Origin: Sphingobium sp. MI1205
GTDB lineage: Bacteria > Pseudomonadota > Alphaproteobacteria > Sphingomonadales > Sphingomonadaceae
Assembly (NCBI RefSeq): GCF_001563285.1
Contig: NZ_CP005188.1
Coordinates: forward strand, 2,547,501-2,611,500
Direction: 5' to 3'
DNA: 64,000 nt
Both the position numbers and the translations under genes were made by a program. Of this stretch, positions 26,361-33,367 are shown in pieces (position 1 is the first letter of the stretch; each line of letters begins with the position of its first letter). The notes below the pieces were generated by a model that saw only the letters and a list, made by a program, of their open reading frames with translations, was not told where the DNA came from and searched no databases.

Positions 26361-26380
26361 GACTGTCCAGATAAGGCGAC
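26361..26380. repeat. Right end of GInt-like element: terminal inverted repeat and core
   Basis: GACTGTCCAGATA at 26361-26373 is the inverted partner of the left repeat. One spacer base and GGCGAC at 26375-26380 follow. Beyond the core the ardC middle fragment begins. Confidence 0.82.
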
Positions 26381-26461
26381 CAGTTCCTCGCGAGCATAGT
26401 CCTTGCTGCCGAAGGCGTTGAGGAGATTACGGTTCAGCCGCTTCGCATGCCCCGTCGCATG
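26375..26461 (-). pseudogene. ardC middle fragment between the two inserted elements
   Basis: 29 codons that read HATGHAKRLNRN, then LLNAFGSKDYAREELVA on the minus strand. This is exactly the stretch that follows the HELTH metal motif in ArdC proteins. It is bounded on the right (5') by the RIT element and on the left (3') by the GInt-like element. Joining it to 31701-31024 and 19480-19265, with the duplicated His and Val-Ala counted once, gives one open frame of about 323 residues, a normal ArdC length. Confidence 0.88.
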
Positions 26462-26464
26462 AAC

Positions 26465-26486
26465 CTTATGCCGATATCGGCATAAG
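26465..26486. repeat. 22-bp perfect palindrome at left end of RIT element
   Basis: The half-site CTTATGCCGAT is followed directly by its reverse complement ATCGGCATAAG. It shares ATGCCG with the terminal repeats and has no counterpart at the right end. It may be a recombinase-binding or asymmetric end site. Confidence 0.85.
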
Positions 26487-26522
26487 ACCCATAATGCCGT
26501 AACCCTGATTATGCCGCATGGC
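26487..26522. repeat. RIT left terminal inverted repeat
   Basis: 36 bases beginning ACCCATAATGCCGTAACCC, matching the reverse complement of 30994-31029 at 35 of 36 positions. Weaker similarity continues inward (TAGGA-CT-GTTT) and a third CGGCATAAT-like copy is at about 26565-26573. Confidence 0.9.
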
Positions 26523-26573
26523 GTTGGCTAGGACTTGTTTTTCGGCCATCCGCCATGCGGCACCTCGGCATAA

Positions 26574-27566
26574 TCAGAGCCCTTCGAGGAACGCGAGGAG
26601 CTGATCGTCGGGTTTGAACCGACCTGTCGGCACGTCCGGAGCAGCGACGCGCGCCAGTGCCTTTTCCTTTAAGCGCATGTCGGCGTGGATGTAGACCTGC
26701 GTGGTCTCGACCGATTCATGACCCAGCCACAGTGCGATCACGGCCTGATCGACACCATGGTGGAGCAAGTCCATCGCGGTGCTGTGGCGCAAGGTATGCG
26801 GCGTGACCCGCTTTGCGCCGATGCTCGGACAGGTGCGCGCTGCCGCCAGGCAATGCTTGCGTACCAAATGTTCGAGCGCATCGCGGCTTAGCCGTTCGCC
26901 ACGGATCGACGGGAACAGTGGTCGATCGCTGTTGCCATGCTCCCCAATCCATACCTTCAGGATCTTGGCGGTTTCCCGCCTGATCGGTGTGGACCGTTCT
27001 TTTCGTCCCTTTCCTACGCATCGGACGTGGGCGCCGGTGCCGAGCACAACATCCCGGTATCGCAAGCTGATCAGCTCTGATGCCCTGAGGCCCGTTTGCA
27101 GCGCGAGCAGCAACAAGGCGTGATCGCGCTTTCCGGCCCATGTCGAGCGATCCGGCACGGCCAGCAGTGCCGCGATTTCGTCTGCGGTCAGGAACGTGAC
27201 CGCGCGCTTAACATAGCGTTTGTTAGGCATGGCAAGGATGCGCTGGCAGTTCAGCATCCATGTTGGATCGGCCATCGCCACATAGCGGAAGAACGAACGG
27301 ATCGCCGCGAGCCTGGTGTTACGGCTACGTGCACAGTTGCCCCGTGCTGTTTCGGTGTGGACCAGAAAGTCGGCAACCAGATCGACGTCGATATCTTCGA
27401 CCGTGATAGCGACTGGTCGTTTGCCAAGGCGCGAACCGGCATAGCGCAGCAACAGGCGGAACGTGTCGCGATAGCTCGCGATGGTATGATGGCTTGCTTC
27501 CATCTGGACGCACAGTCTGTCGGTGAAGAAGCGTTGGATCAGCGCTGGCAAAGTCATGGAGGTCAT
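26574..27566 (-). CDS. RIT tyrosine recombinase, third gene
   Basis: A 330-residue XerC/D-like recombinase. An N-terminal SAM-like core-binding region (SHHTIASYRDTFRLLLRY) precedes the catalytic domain with LQTGLRASELISL (Arg I), VTPHTLRHSTAMDLL (His-x-x-Arg), IALWLGHESVETTQVYIH (His and Tyr). ATG 27566 overlaps the previous stop (ATGA). In RIT elements the three recombinases are always in this tandem order and probably act together. Confidence 0.92.
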   Translation of the reverse strand: MTSMTLPALIQRFFTDRLCVQMEASHHTIASYRDTFRLLLRYAGSRLGKRPVAITVEDIDVDLVADFLVHTETARGNCARSRNTRLAAIRSFFRYVAMADPTWMLNCQRILAMPNKRYVKRAVTFLTADEIAALLAVPDRSTWAGKRDHALLLLALQTGLRASELISLRYRDVVLGTGAHVRCVGKGRKERSTPIRRETAKILKVWIGEHGNSDRPLFPSIRGERLSRDALEHLVRKHCLAAARTCPSIGAKRVTPHTLRHSTAMDLLHHGVDQAVIALWLGHESVETTQVYIHADMRLKEKALARVAAPDVPTGRFKPDDQLLAFLEGL

Positions 27567-28504
27567 CGCTGCGCCTCCCAACCAATGCGCGTGGCGCGTG
27601 CCATCGCCAGCTCGAGCAGTTCGGGCACCGCCTCAATGTACCAGAACGTATGGTCGGGGCTGGCATGGCCAAGCCAGGTCGTCAGCCTGATCATCTCCCG
27701 CGCCGGATCCTTGCCCATACGATACCAGTCGATCATGGTGCGAACTGCGAAGGTGTGGCGAAGGTCGTGTATGCGTGGTCCTTTGCCGTGCCGCTTGAAC
27801 CGTGAGTATTCCCGCAACCCGATCGCTCGACTTACTCGTGCGAAGCTGGCTCGTGCCGACCATTCGCTGAGCCGGTCCCCATTACATCTGACAAAGAGGG
27901 GGGTGGATGCTCGACCAAGCAGCCGATTACGTTCTGTGGTGTAGGTGATCAACCGGTCTACGACAGTCGGGTCGAGTGGCAGCAGGCGCTCCTTTCCCAG
28001 CTTTCCGTGCCTGACACTCAGCACACCGGTTGCAACATCGAGGTCGCTCGTGTCGAGCGCCAGCGCTTCGCTGATCCTGAGCCCCGTTACCGCGATGAGG
28101 CCGAAGAATGTCGAACACGTCAGCCCCCGCATTCCGTAGGTGGAAGGCAGTTCGCTGGCGGCTGCGATAATGTCACCGATTTCGACTTTGCTGTAGATGT
28201 ATGGCCGTTTGCGGATTGTGCGATCCGGCAACAACCCGCGCGGCGGCGCTTCATGCGCCAAGTCGACACTGCTCAACCAAAGAGCGAACAACCGTACCAT
28301 ACCGAGCCGAGCGGACCGGGTGGACGACCCGGCAGCAGGCTGACTTGCGTCCCAGCGCAGGAACAGGTCAGCGTCGATATGCTGCGCACCCGCATCGTCG
28401 GCAAAGCGGATAAAGCGGCGTAGCACCCGTTCGGAAGTCCTGAGATCATAGCCGAGGCTACGGCGAACGGCGAGATAGCGGTCAAGCTGGCTGGCGAGGC
28501 TCAT
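27563..28504 (-). CDS. RIT tyrosine recombinase, second gene
   Basis: A 313-residue recombinase starting MSLASQLDRYLAVRRSLGYDL. Catalytic motifs are VTGLRISEALAL (Arg I), RIHDLRHTFAVRTM (His-x-x-Arg), WLGHASPDHTFWYIEA (His and Tyr). Its start overlaps the first gene by 4 bases and its end the third by 4 bases, so all three are made from one transcript. Confidence 0.92.
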   Translation of the reverse strand: MSLASQLDRYLAVRRSLGYDLRTSERVLRRFIRFADDAGAQHIDADLFLRWDASQPAAGSSTRSARLGMVRLFALWLSSVDLAHEAPPRGLLPDRTIRKRPYIYSKVEIGDIIAAASELPSTYGMRGLTCSTFFGLIAVTGLRISEALALDTSDLDVATGVLSVRHGKLGKERLLPLDPTVVDRLITYTTERNRLLGRASTPLFVRCNGDRLSEWSARASFARVSRAIGLREYSRFKRHGKGPRIHDLRHTFAVRTMIDWYRMGKDPAREMIRLTTWLGHASPDHTFWYIEAVPELLELAMARATRIGWEAQR

Positions 28505-29718
28505 TGTGCACCTCCCGCGACGGGCCAGGGCTGGGCAATGGATCGCAAGCCTTCGATCTCAAGCCGGGCGTAGATCATGGTGGAACCGCGCGACCGGTGG
28601 CGCAGCATGTCGCCGACCTCGTCGAGTGAAGCGCCACGATTTATGAGTTGCGTGGCAAGGCTGTGGCGTAGAACATGCGATCCCACATAGGGCGTAGCGG
28701 GCTTCTGACCGGTCGCATCGAGCGCATCCTTGATGATAGCGTTGACGATCTGGCTATCCTTGAATGGTCGATGCGGAGCGCGCTGGGTGACGAACAGGGT
28801 CCGGCAGTCAGTCGGTCCGCGCTCCTCCCTCAGATACCGGCTTAGGGCTTCACCGACCTCGGCGGTGATGGGCACACGGTCATGCACTTTGCCTTTGCCG
28901 CGCACAGTCAGTTCGCCTGAACGCCAGTCGATATCGTCGAGTTCGATCCTGGTGATTTCCGGCGCGCGAAGCCCAAGCCGTGCCATGATCAGGAGCATCG
29001 CATAATCGCGAACGCCGTGCCGGGGATTTCGGCGAACCCAGTCAAGCACGGCTTCGACGCCTTCGGGCGACAGATGTCGGGGAAGGCGCTTGTCGCGAGC
29101 CATCGCTGCTTTGGGCACGCTTAGGGCAAGGTTGGTCGCGGTGACGCCTCGTGCGAACAGGTACTGGAAGAACGTGCGCAGATGCGTCACTGCACTCTTG
29201 TCTCGGTATGGCCGCCCCCGCGACAGCAAGTGTTGAACGAACCCGACGGCGTCAACGGGTCGTAAACTGGTCAGGTCGAACATGTCCGCACCAAAGCGGT
29301 GGTCCATGAAGCGGTTGGCAAAGCGGAGCGTATGGTGGATGCTGCGCGGACTGAGGCCGCGCTGTTTGGTGAGATAGGTTTCGAAGTCGGCCAGCAGTTC
29401 GGCGCGGGCGACCTCAGCGGGAGTCGGTGCAACCGGCTTGGCAACGCATATCTCGATCAGGTGCGCAGCGAATTTGCGCCCCAGGCTGTAAAGGCGGATC
29501 GTTCCTGTTCTCTGCGGCTCTGCTGCCCGACCCAGCTTTTCCGCAAGATCGGGCGTCAATGCCGATGGTGCAATGCCAGCCTCATCCATTGCCAGTCCAA
29601 ATCTGCGGATCAGATTTCGGTATTCTTTGATCGTGGCGTGTTTGTAGTTCGCCTCGGCAAAGCAGCGCATGAAGCTGTCGATGTACGGCTCAATGCAGGT
29701 TTTGGTGATTATCGTCAT
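28501..29718 (-). CDS. RIT tyrosine recombinase, first gene
   Basis: A 405-residue recombinase. Residues ~1-110 are an N-terminal region (YKHATIKEYRNLIRRFGLAM), then a core-binding domain (RGLSPRSIHHTLRFANRFM), and the catalytic domain with MARLGLRAPEITRI (Arg I), GSHVLRHSLATQLI (His-x-x-Arg), MLRHRSRGSTMIYAR (His and Tyr). ATG 29718 (MTIITKTC) fits the start; a longer frame to 29898 runs into the divergent cargo gene. The 99-base gap to that gene must hold both promoters. Confidence 0.92.
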   Translation of the reverse strand: MTIITKTCIEPYIDSFMRCFAEANYKHATIKEYRNLIRRFGLAMDEAGIAPSALTPDLAEKLGRAAEPQRTGTIRLYSLGRKFAAHLIEICVAKPVAPTPAEVARAELLADFETYLTKQRGLSPRSIHHTLRFANRFMDHRFGADMFDLTSLRPVDAVGFVQHLLSRGRPYRDKSAVTHLRTFFQYLFARGVTATNLALSVPKAAMARDKRLPRHLSPEGVEAVLDWVRRNPRHGVRDYAMLLIMARLGLRAPEITRIELDDIDWRSGELTVRGKGKVHDRVPITAEVGEALSRYLREERGPTDCRTLFVTQRAPHRPFKDSQIVNAIIKDALDATGQKPATPYVGSHVLRHSLATQLINRGASLDEVGDMLRHRSRGSTMIYARLEIEGLRSIAQPWPVAGGAQ

Positions 29719-29817
29719 GGTTTTCGTGCTCCATAGGGTTGGAGCGCGATCCGGGCCTTGTCGTCGCCCTGACTGCAAGATTATCAGTTGTGTTGGTTTC
29801 AGATATGCGGAGTGGGC

Positions 29818-30462
29818 ATGAAGCAGAAGACCAAGGTTTTGGGTGATGCAGCCGTAAAGGCGTTGATCGAGAAGTACGACTGCCCGGTGCCATTCCACGA
29901 AGTGCGCACCCGGCTTCTGGGCAATATCGCAACCCCGGAGCTATCGGCCTCGCCCTTGCAGATGATTCAGGATTTATGGGGCGGTGAGTTGCCCGTGTTC
30001 GACAGCGTGGACGAAGCCAACGAATTGATTGGTGCTCTGATCGACGGCCTTTGGAATGGGCTGACCCGGCACCAGAAGCGTAGTCAGCCATTCAGGCTGA
30101 CACGTGTGTCGATGGACCCAACTGCTGCAAATCTCGGACACTACGGGCTGATCCGTCTTGAGGAACTGGATGGCTTCATCGAAGGTCTGTTCAACGGTCA
30201 TGATATCATCGATCTACCCGAACGTGCTCATGGCGCGATCGGCCAACTTGCCGAGCTCCGTGCGATGATGGGCGGTATCTGCGAACTCGTGGAACGTGAC
30301 CCCAATGCGGATGATCGCACCCAGCTTGACACGACATTCAAGCACCTGCGCGAACTGACCAAAATCATGGAGACCGAAATCCACGAGACTGTGCTGGCTT
30401 GCACTCGTGCACGGCGACAGATGCTTGAAGGCATTCTCACCGAGAAGCCGACGGTGCATTGA
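29818..30462 (+). CDS. RIT cargo protein of unknown function, first gene
   Basis: A 214-residue, mostly helical protein starting MKQKTKVLGDAAVKALIEKY. No domain is recognised. It has neither signal peptide nor membrane helix and ends with a long helix (TFKHLRELTKIMETEIHETV). It is divergent from the recombinases and lies inside the inverted repeats, so it moves with the element. The next gene follows after 4 bases, so the two form an operon. Confidence 0.72.
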   Translation: MKQKTKVLGDAAVKALIEKYDCPVPFHEVRTRLLGNIATPELSASPLQMIQDLWGGELPVFDSVDEANELIGALIDGLWNGLTRHQKRSQPFRLTRVSMDPTAANLGHYGLIRLEELDGFIEGLFNGHDIIDLPERAHGAIGQLAELRAMMGGICELVERDPNADDRTQLDTTFKHLRELTKIMETEIHETVLACTRARRQMLEGILTEKPTVH

Positions 30463-30466
30463 TCCA

Positions 30467-30901
30467 ATGTCCGAGGAACGTCTCCGCGAGAAGCTGCGCA
30501 AGATCGAAGCTCTCTATGCCGGCGCCACGACCGCCGGCGAGCAAGCCGCCGCAGGTGCCGCTGCGGAACGCATTCGCCGCCAGTTCGCAACGGCCAGCAA
30601 ACAAGAACGTGCCGAGGAGTTCAAGTTTTCAATTTCTGACCCCTGGTCACGACAGCTCTTCATCGCTCTGTGCCGCCGCTATGGCATCAAGCCATTTCGC
30701 TATGCGCGCATGCATCGTCAGACGGTGATTGTTCGCGCGCCAGCGAGTTTCGTTCGGATGACGCTATGGCCAGAGTTCGAGGAACTGAGCCAAGCCCTGA
30801 CCTCGCATCTGGATGAAATCACGCAGAAGATCATCAGAGAAGAAGTGCACGAAGCCACGCAGGATGCGGAAGAAGTGAGCGAACCGCGTCAGTTGCGCTG
30901 A
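30467..30901 (+). CDS. RIT cargo protein of unknown function, second gene
   Basis: A 144-residue protein starting MSEERLREKLRKIEALYAG. The N-terminal helix pair (LREKLRKIEALYAGATTAGE, then AAAERIRRQF) recalls the DUF2786-like helical repeat seen in some phage and mobile-element proteins. The middle (SDPWSRQLFIALCRRYGI) and the acidic C-terminus (EEVHEATQDAEEVSEP) match nothing known to me. It ends 93 bases before the right inverted repeat. Confidence 0.7.
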   Translation: MSEERLREKLRKIEALYAGATTAGEQAAAGAAAERIRRQFATASKQERAEEFKFSISDPWSRQLFIALCRRYGIKPFRYARMHRQTVIVRAPASFVRMTLWPEFEELSQALTSHLDEITQKIIREEVHEATQDAEEVSEPRQLR

Positions 30902-30993
30902 ACGTTCCCACATTCCAGCGGATTACCTCCCAGGCACCAGGAATATGCCGAAGCGGCACGTCACCAAATCGCGGAAACACGAGATCCTACGAT

Positions 30994-31029
30994 GCCATGC
31001 GGCATAATCCGGGTTACGGCATTATGGGT
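30994..31029. repeat. RIT right terminal inverted repeat
   Basis: 36 bases beginning GCCATGCGGCATAATCC and ending ATTATGGGT, partner of 26487-26522. The last six bases (ATGGGT) are also the ardC codons for Thr-His, so the element joins the target at or within them. Confidence 0.9.
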
Positions 31030-31701
31030 GAGTTCATGGAGGCAGGTCCTGTAATAGTTGACCTGATCGAAGAAGGCGGGCTGCGGCGGCACAGCCACAA
31101 AATCCTGCCCGGGCGCATAGAAGGCCTCACTGCCGCCGATGCGAAACTCGACGCCCGACGCGGCGATCACCTCCTCGGCTATGGGCACGAACTCGCGCTG
31201 GGGAAGCGGTTCGGGATCGGCGGCCAACCCCTCGCGCAGTCCCTCGCACTGCGCGACATTGAAGACCGTGAAACGCTTCAGGAACGGTACTGCTTTGGGA
31301 TCGCCACCCTCTCGAGACGCCCTCTCCCTCTCCGCTTCCGGCGTGAAGCGATCGGCATAGACGACGGTCACGCCGCGCTCGCCCTTCCTCACACAGCCGC
31401 CCGCCTCCAGCGCCTGACGGAAGGTGAGCCACGATTGCGAGGGCCAGCCATGTTCGACGACCGCCCCCCAAAGAAGGAGCACATTGACGCCGGAATAGGT
31501 GCGAGCGGAGAGCGCATTGCGCGGCAGGCCGGGACACGCTCCGCCATGTTCGCCCCATGGCTGGACCCACGGCAGACGCCCGGCCTCCAGTTCGGTGATG
31601 ATCTTAGCGGTTACTTCGTCGTAGAGGCTCGTCCGGCTTTCCTCCTGACGATCTTCGCAAGCACCCTTTCCACGGGCACGACGGCTACAGGGTTCACGCA
31701 T
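31024..31701 (-). pseudogene. ardC N-terminal fragment, cut in the HELTH motif by the RIT element
   Basis: 226 codons from MREPCSRRARGKGACED through the ArdC N-domain (SLYDEVTAKIITELEAGRLP, YSGVNVLLLWGAVVEHGW, QALEAGGCVRKGERG) to the start of the zincin motif YYRTCLHELTH. There the frame enters the RIT end and stops 20 codons later at 30961. The ATG has GGAGA upstream. The rest of the gene is at 26461-26375 and 19480-19265. This was the ICE's own ardC and would have been coupled to DUF2958. Confidence 0.9.
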
Positions 31702-32061
31702 GGTCTGTCTCCTGCGCCACCCTAAAAAGACACAAGGCCTCCCCGCAAAGGCGGGGGTGGGCGGCACGAGCGACCAAGAGGCCCGGCTCCAGCGGCCGGG
31801 GGCACCTTCAGGGTGGAACGGGAGTGGAGCACCCCAAGCACAGCGCCGGGGTTGCCCGGGGCCGCGACGGGCCTAGCCGGGAGCGCCGCTCGCACCCGCC
31901 GATACGGGAGAGGCCCAAACAGCACCGCCGCGCACAAGCGCGGCGTCCGCAGACGCGCCAGCGATCGTTACCGTGAGGCGGAGACCCTAAGGGGCTCGGC
32001 GGCGAACGCAGCGAGCCGTAGAACGCGGTCGCGCATCAGCGCGAGGCGCCGATCGTGCTGA
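31702..32061. repeat. GC-rich leader of broken ardC, no gene
   Basis: 360 bases without a gene. The first ~250 are homologous to 19541-19790 (see there). The segment from 31956 (CGCCAGCGATCGTTACCG) into the next gene is a second repeat, copied at 32693 onward. Confidence 0.65.
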
Positions 32062-32325
32062 CTATCCCCGCTGTCCGAACGCCAGGATTGCATTCCTCAA
32101 TCCGTCCCCGACGATCCAGCGCGCCCGCTCCAGGTGCGAAATCCAACAGGCTTGAGCGCCTGTATCCGTGACGTCGAGGCCCATGAGGTCCCAAGCCGCG
32201 TCCGTCCAGTGCTGCCCCGCGGCATCAGCATCGAGCATCGCGGCATAGAGCGCCAGATGCTGACGATCATATTCGACAACCTGGCTCCCGTTGGGAGCTA
32301 GATGCTTGATTAACAACACCCTCAA
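32062..32325 (-). CDS. Small protein paired with XRE regulator, copy 1
   Basis: An ~87-residue protein starting MRVLLIKHLAPNGSQVV (TTG at 32325, or GTG at 32319 with GAGG upstream). The conserved core YDRQHLALYAAMLDADAAGQ and CWISHLERARWIVGDGLRNA recurs in the protein at 32798. I do not recognise the family. It is divergent from an XRE gene, with an operator-like palindrome between them. This arrangement fits a regulatory pair or toxin-antitoxin-like unit, but that is inference only. Confidence 0.7.
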   Translation of the reverse strand: MRVLLIKHLAPNGSQVVEYDRQHLALYAAMLDADAAGQHWTDAAWDLMGLDVTDTGAQACWISHLERARWIVGDGLRNAILAFGQRG

Positions 32326-32342
32326 TCCTCACGCCACGACCA

Positions 32343-32362
32343 TTATTCAATATAGTGAATAA
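32343..32362. promoter_or_regulatory. Operator-like palindrome between divergent genes, copy 1
   Basis: Perfect 7-bp arms TTATTCA / TGAATAA with a 6-base centre, in a locally AT-rich stretch in otherwise GC-rich DNA. It lies 33 bases before the XRE start and 18 bases before the divergent start, a position suited to autoregulation. Confidence 0.6.
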
Positions 32363-32394
32363 ACCCGTCCCAGCAATTCCTTGAATCTCAGTTC

Positions 32395-32610
32395 ATGGAC
32401 ATGCGGAAGGTGATCGGGGCTAATTTCGCCCGTCTGAGAAAGGAGAAGGGGCTGACCCAGGAAGCTGTCGCAGAGAAGTCAGGCTTTTCACAAAGCTACA
32501 TCGGCTGGCTTGAACGTGGGCAACGAAATCCCACAGCGATTTCCATCTGGATGCTCGCTCAGTCCGTCGATGCAATGCCTGCCGATTTGGTGCAACCCAT
32601 TAGCGATTGA
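32395..32610 (+). CDS. XRE-family helix-turn-helix regulator, copy 1
   Basis: A 71-residue Cro/CI-type protein: VIGANFARLRKEKGLTQEAV, AEKSGFSQSYIGWLERGQRN. The HTH fills nearly the whole protein. It probably binds the palindrome at 32343 and controls itself and the divergent small gene. Confidence 0.88.
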   Translation: MDMRKVIGANFARLRKEKGLTQEAVAEKSGFSQSYIGWLERGQRNPTAISIWMLAQSVDAMPADLVQPISD

Positions 32611-32797
32611 CGCGCGTTTCAGCAGGTTTGCCGGGCAAGTAGGGCGCGCGGTCCTGCGCTCACCACGCTTCCCCTGCTGTCATCAGCCGCCGCGCCAGCG
32701 ATCGTTACCGGCAGCCGCGACCCGCAGGCGTTGGGCAGCGAACACCGCAAGCCGTAGAGCGCGATCGCACATCAGCTTGATGCGTCGGTCCCGCCGG
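32611..32797. repeat. Duplicated intergenic segment
   Basis: From 32693 the sequence repeats 31956-32061 with about 75-80% identity by eye (GCCAGCGATCGTTACCG, GCGAACACCGCAAGCCGTAGAGCGCG versus the first copy), then runs into the second copy of the small gene. The duplication therefore covers intergenic DNA, small gene and regulator. Confidence 0.65.
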
Positions 32798-33055
32798 CTA
32801 TTCCCGCTGTCCGAACGCCAGGATCGCATTCCCCAATCCGTCCCGGACGATCCAGCGCGCCCGCTCCAGGTGCGAGGTCCAACATTCCTCGGCCCCGACA
32901 GCGGCGGGATTGATGCCCATCAGGGTTCGGGCGGCATCCGTCCAATCCAGTCCGGCCTTTTCGGCGTCGAGCAAGGCTGCATACAGGGATAGGTGCGAGC
33001 GATCATAACTGACCACGCTGCCAGTCGGCGCCTGATGTAAAAGTTTAGTCCTCAT
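32798..33055 (-). CDS. Small protein paired with XRE regulator, copy 2
   Basis: An 85-residue paralogue of the product at 32062: SYDRSHLSLYAALLDAEKAG, LDWTDAARTLMGI and CWTSHLERARWIVRDGLGNA. ATG 33055 (MRTKLLHQAPTG) was chosen because similarity to copy 1 begins there. It is divergent from the second XRE gene. The C-terminal NAILAFGQRE is nearly identical in both copies; the middle has diverged. Confidence 0.72.
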   Translation of the reverse strand: MRTKLLHQAPTGSVVSYDRSHLSLYAALLDAEKAGLDWTDAARTLMGINPAAVGAEECWTSHLERARWIVRDGLGNAILAFGQRE

Positions 33056-33068
33056 CTGGCTCTCTGAA

Positions 33069-33113
33069 CACGATTGAACTGTATACAGTGTAGAGAAATA
33101 CAGTGCAATCGTG
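33069..33113. promoter_or_regulatory. Nested operator-like repeats, copy 2
   Basis: Outer arms CACGATTG (33069-33076) and CAATCGTG (33106-33113) enclose a perfect 12-bp palindrome ACTGTATACAGT (33078-33089) and a second TACAGTG. The sequence differs completely from the palindrome of copy 1, so the two regulators should not cross-bind. Confidence 0.6.
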
Positions 33114-33125
33114 TCGCTGGAGGTT

Positions 33126-33356
33126 ATGTCCAGCCGAGACAATTTGGCGCGAAATCTTCGCCTTCTGCGGGCTGCTCGCGGTATGTCTCAAGAGGCCCTT
33201 GCACACGAGGCCGGCATCCATCGTACCTACGTAAGCGCGCTAGAGCGCTGCGAATATAGCGCCAGCGTCGATCGTCTTGACCGGCTTGCTGTTCAACTGA
33301 AGGTCCCGACGTATGTGCTATTGATGGATGAATTGCCGTCGGATTTACTTGGCTGA
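33126..33356 (+). CDS. XRE-family helix-turn-helix regulator, copy 2
   Basis: A 76-residue Cro/CI-type protein: NLARNLRLLRAARGMSQEAL, AHEAGIHRTYVSALERCEYS. ATG 33126 fits family starts, although GGAGG lies only two bases away; a GTG at 33111 in frame is an alternative. Similarity to copy 1 is limited to the HTH. Confidence 0.86.
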   Translation: MSSRDNLARNLRLLRAARGMSQEALAHEAGIHRTYVSALERCEYSASVDRLDRLAVQLKVPTYVLLMDELPSDLLG

Positions 33357-33367
33357 CACCCGACTAC

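Larger units (their letters stand above)
19475..26380. mobile_element. GInt-like element with three large tyrosine recombinases, inserted in ardC
   Basis: Both ends are visible. GGCGAC, part of the ardC codons for Val-Ala, occurs at 19475-19480 and 26375-26380. One base inside each copy a 13-bp imperfect inverted repeat begins (TATCCTGACAGTC at 19482, TATCTGGACAGTC reading inward from 26373; 11/13 match). The element with one core copy is 6,900 bases. It carries three overlapping recombinase genes at one end, as GInt islands (ginABCD) and Tn554-like elements do, and an intact ardC as cargo. The small fourth gene ginD of described GInts was not found. Confidence 0.82.
26465..31029. mobile_element. 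Recombinase-in-trio (RIT) element inserted in ardC
   Basis: Three overlapping tyrosine recombinase genes of 405, 313 and 330 residues on the minus strand and two plus-strand cargo genes lie between 36-bp inverted repeats (26487-26522 and 30994-31029, one mismatch). A 22-bp perfect palindrome lies just outside the left repeat. The right repeat ends inside the ardC codons for the HELTH motif, and ardC continues at 26461. RIT elements with three recombinases and inverted ends are known from many proteobacteria; their transposition mechanism is poorly understood. Confidence 0.88.

Noticed and set aside
26465..26486. Perfect palindrome taken as a transcription terminator
   Set aside because: No T run follows on either strand, and it shares ATGCCG with the RIT terminal repeats, so an element-end role fits better.
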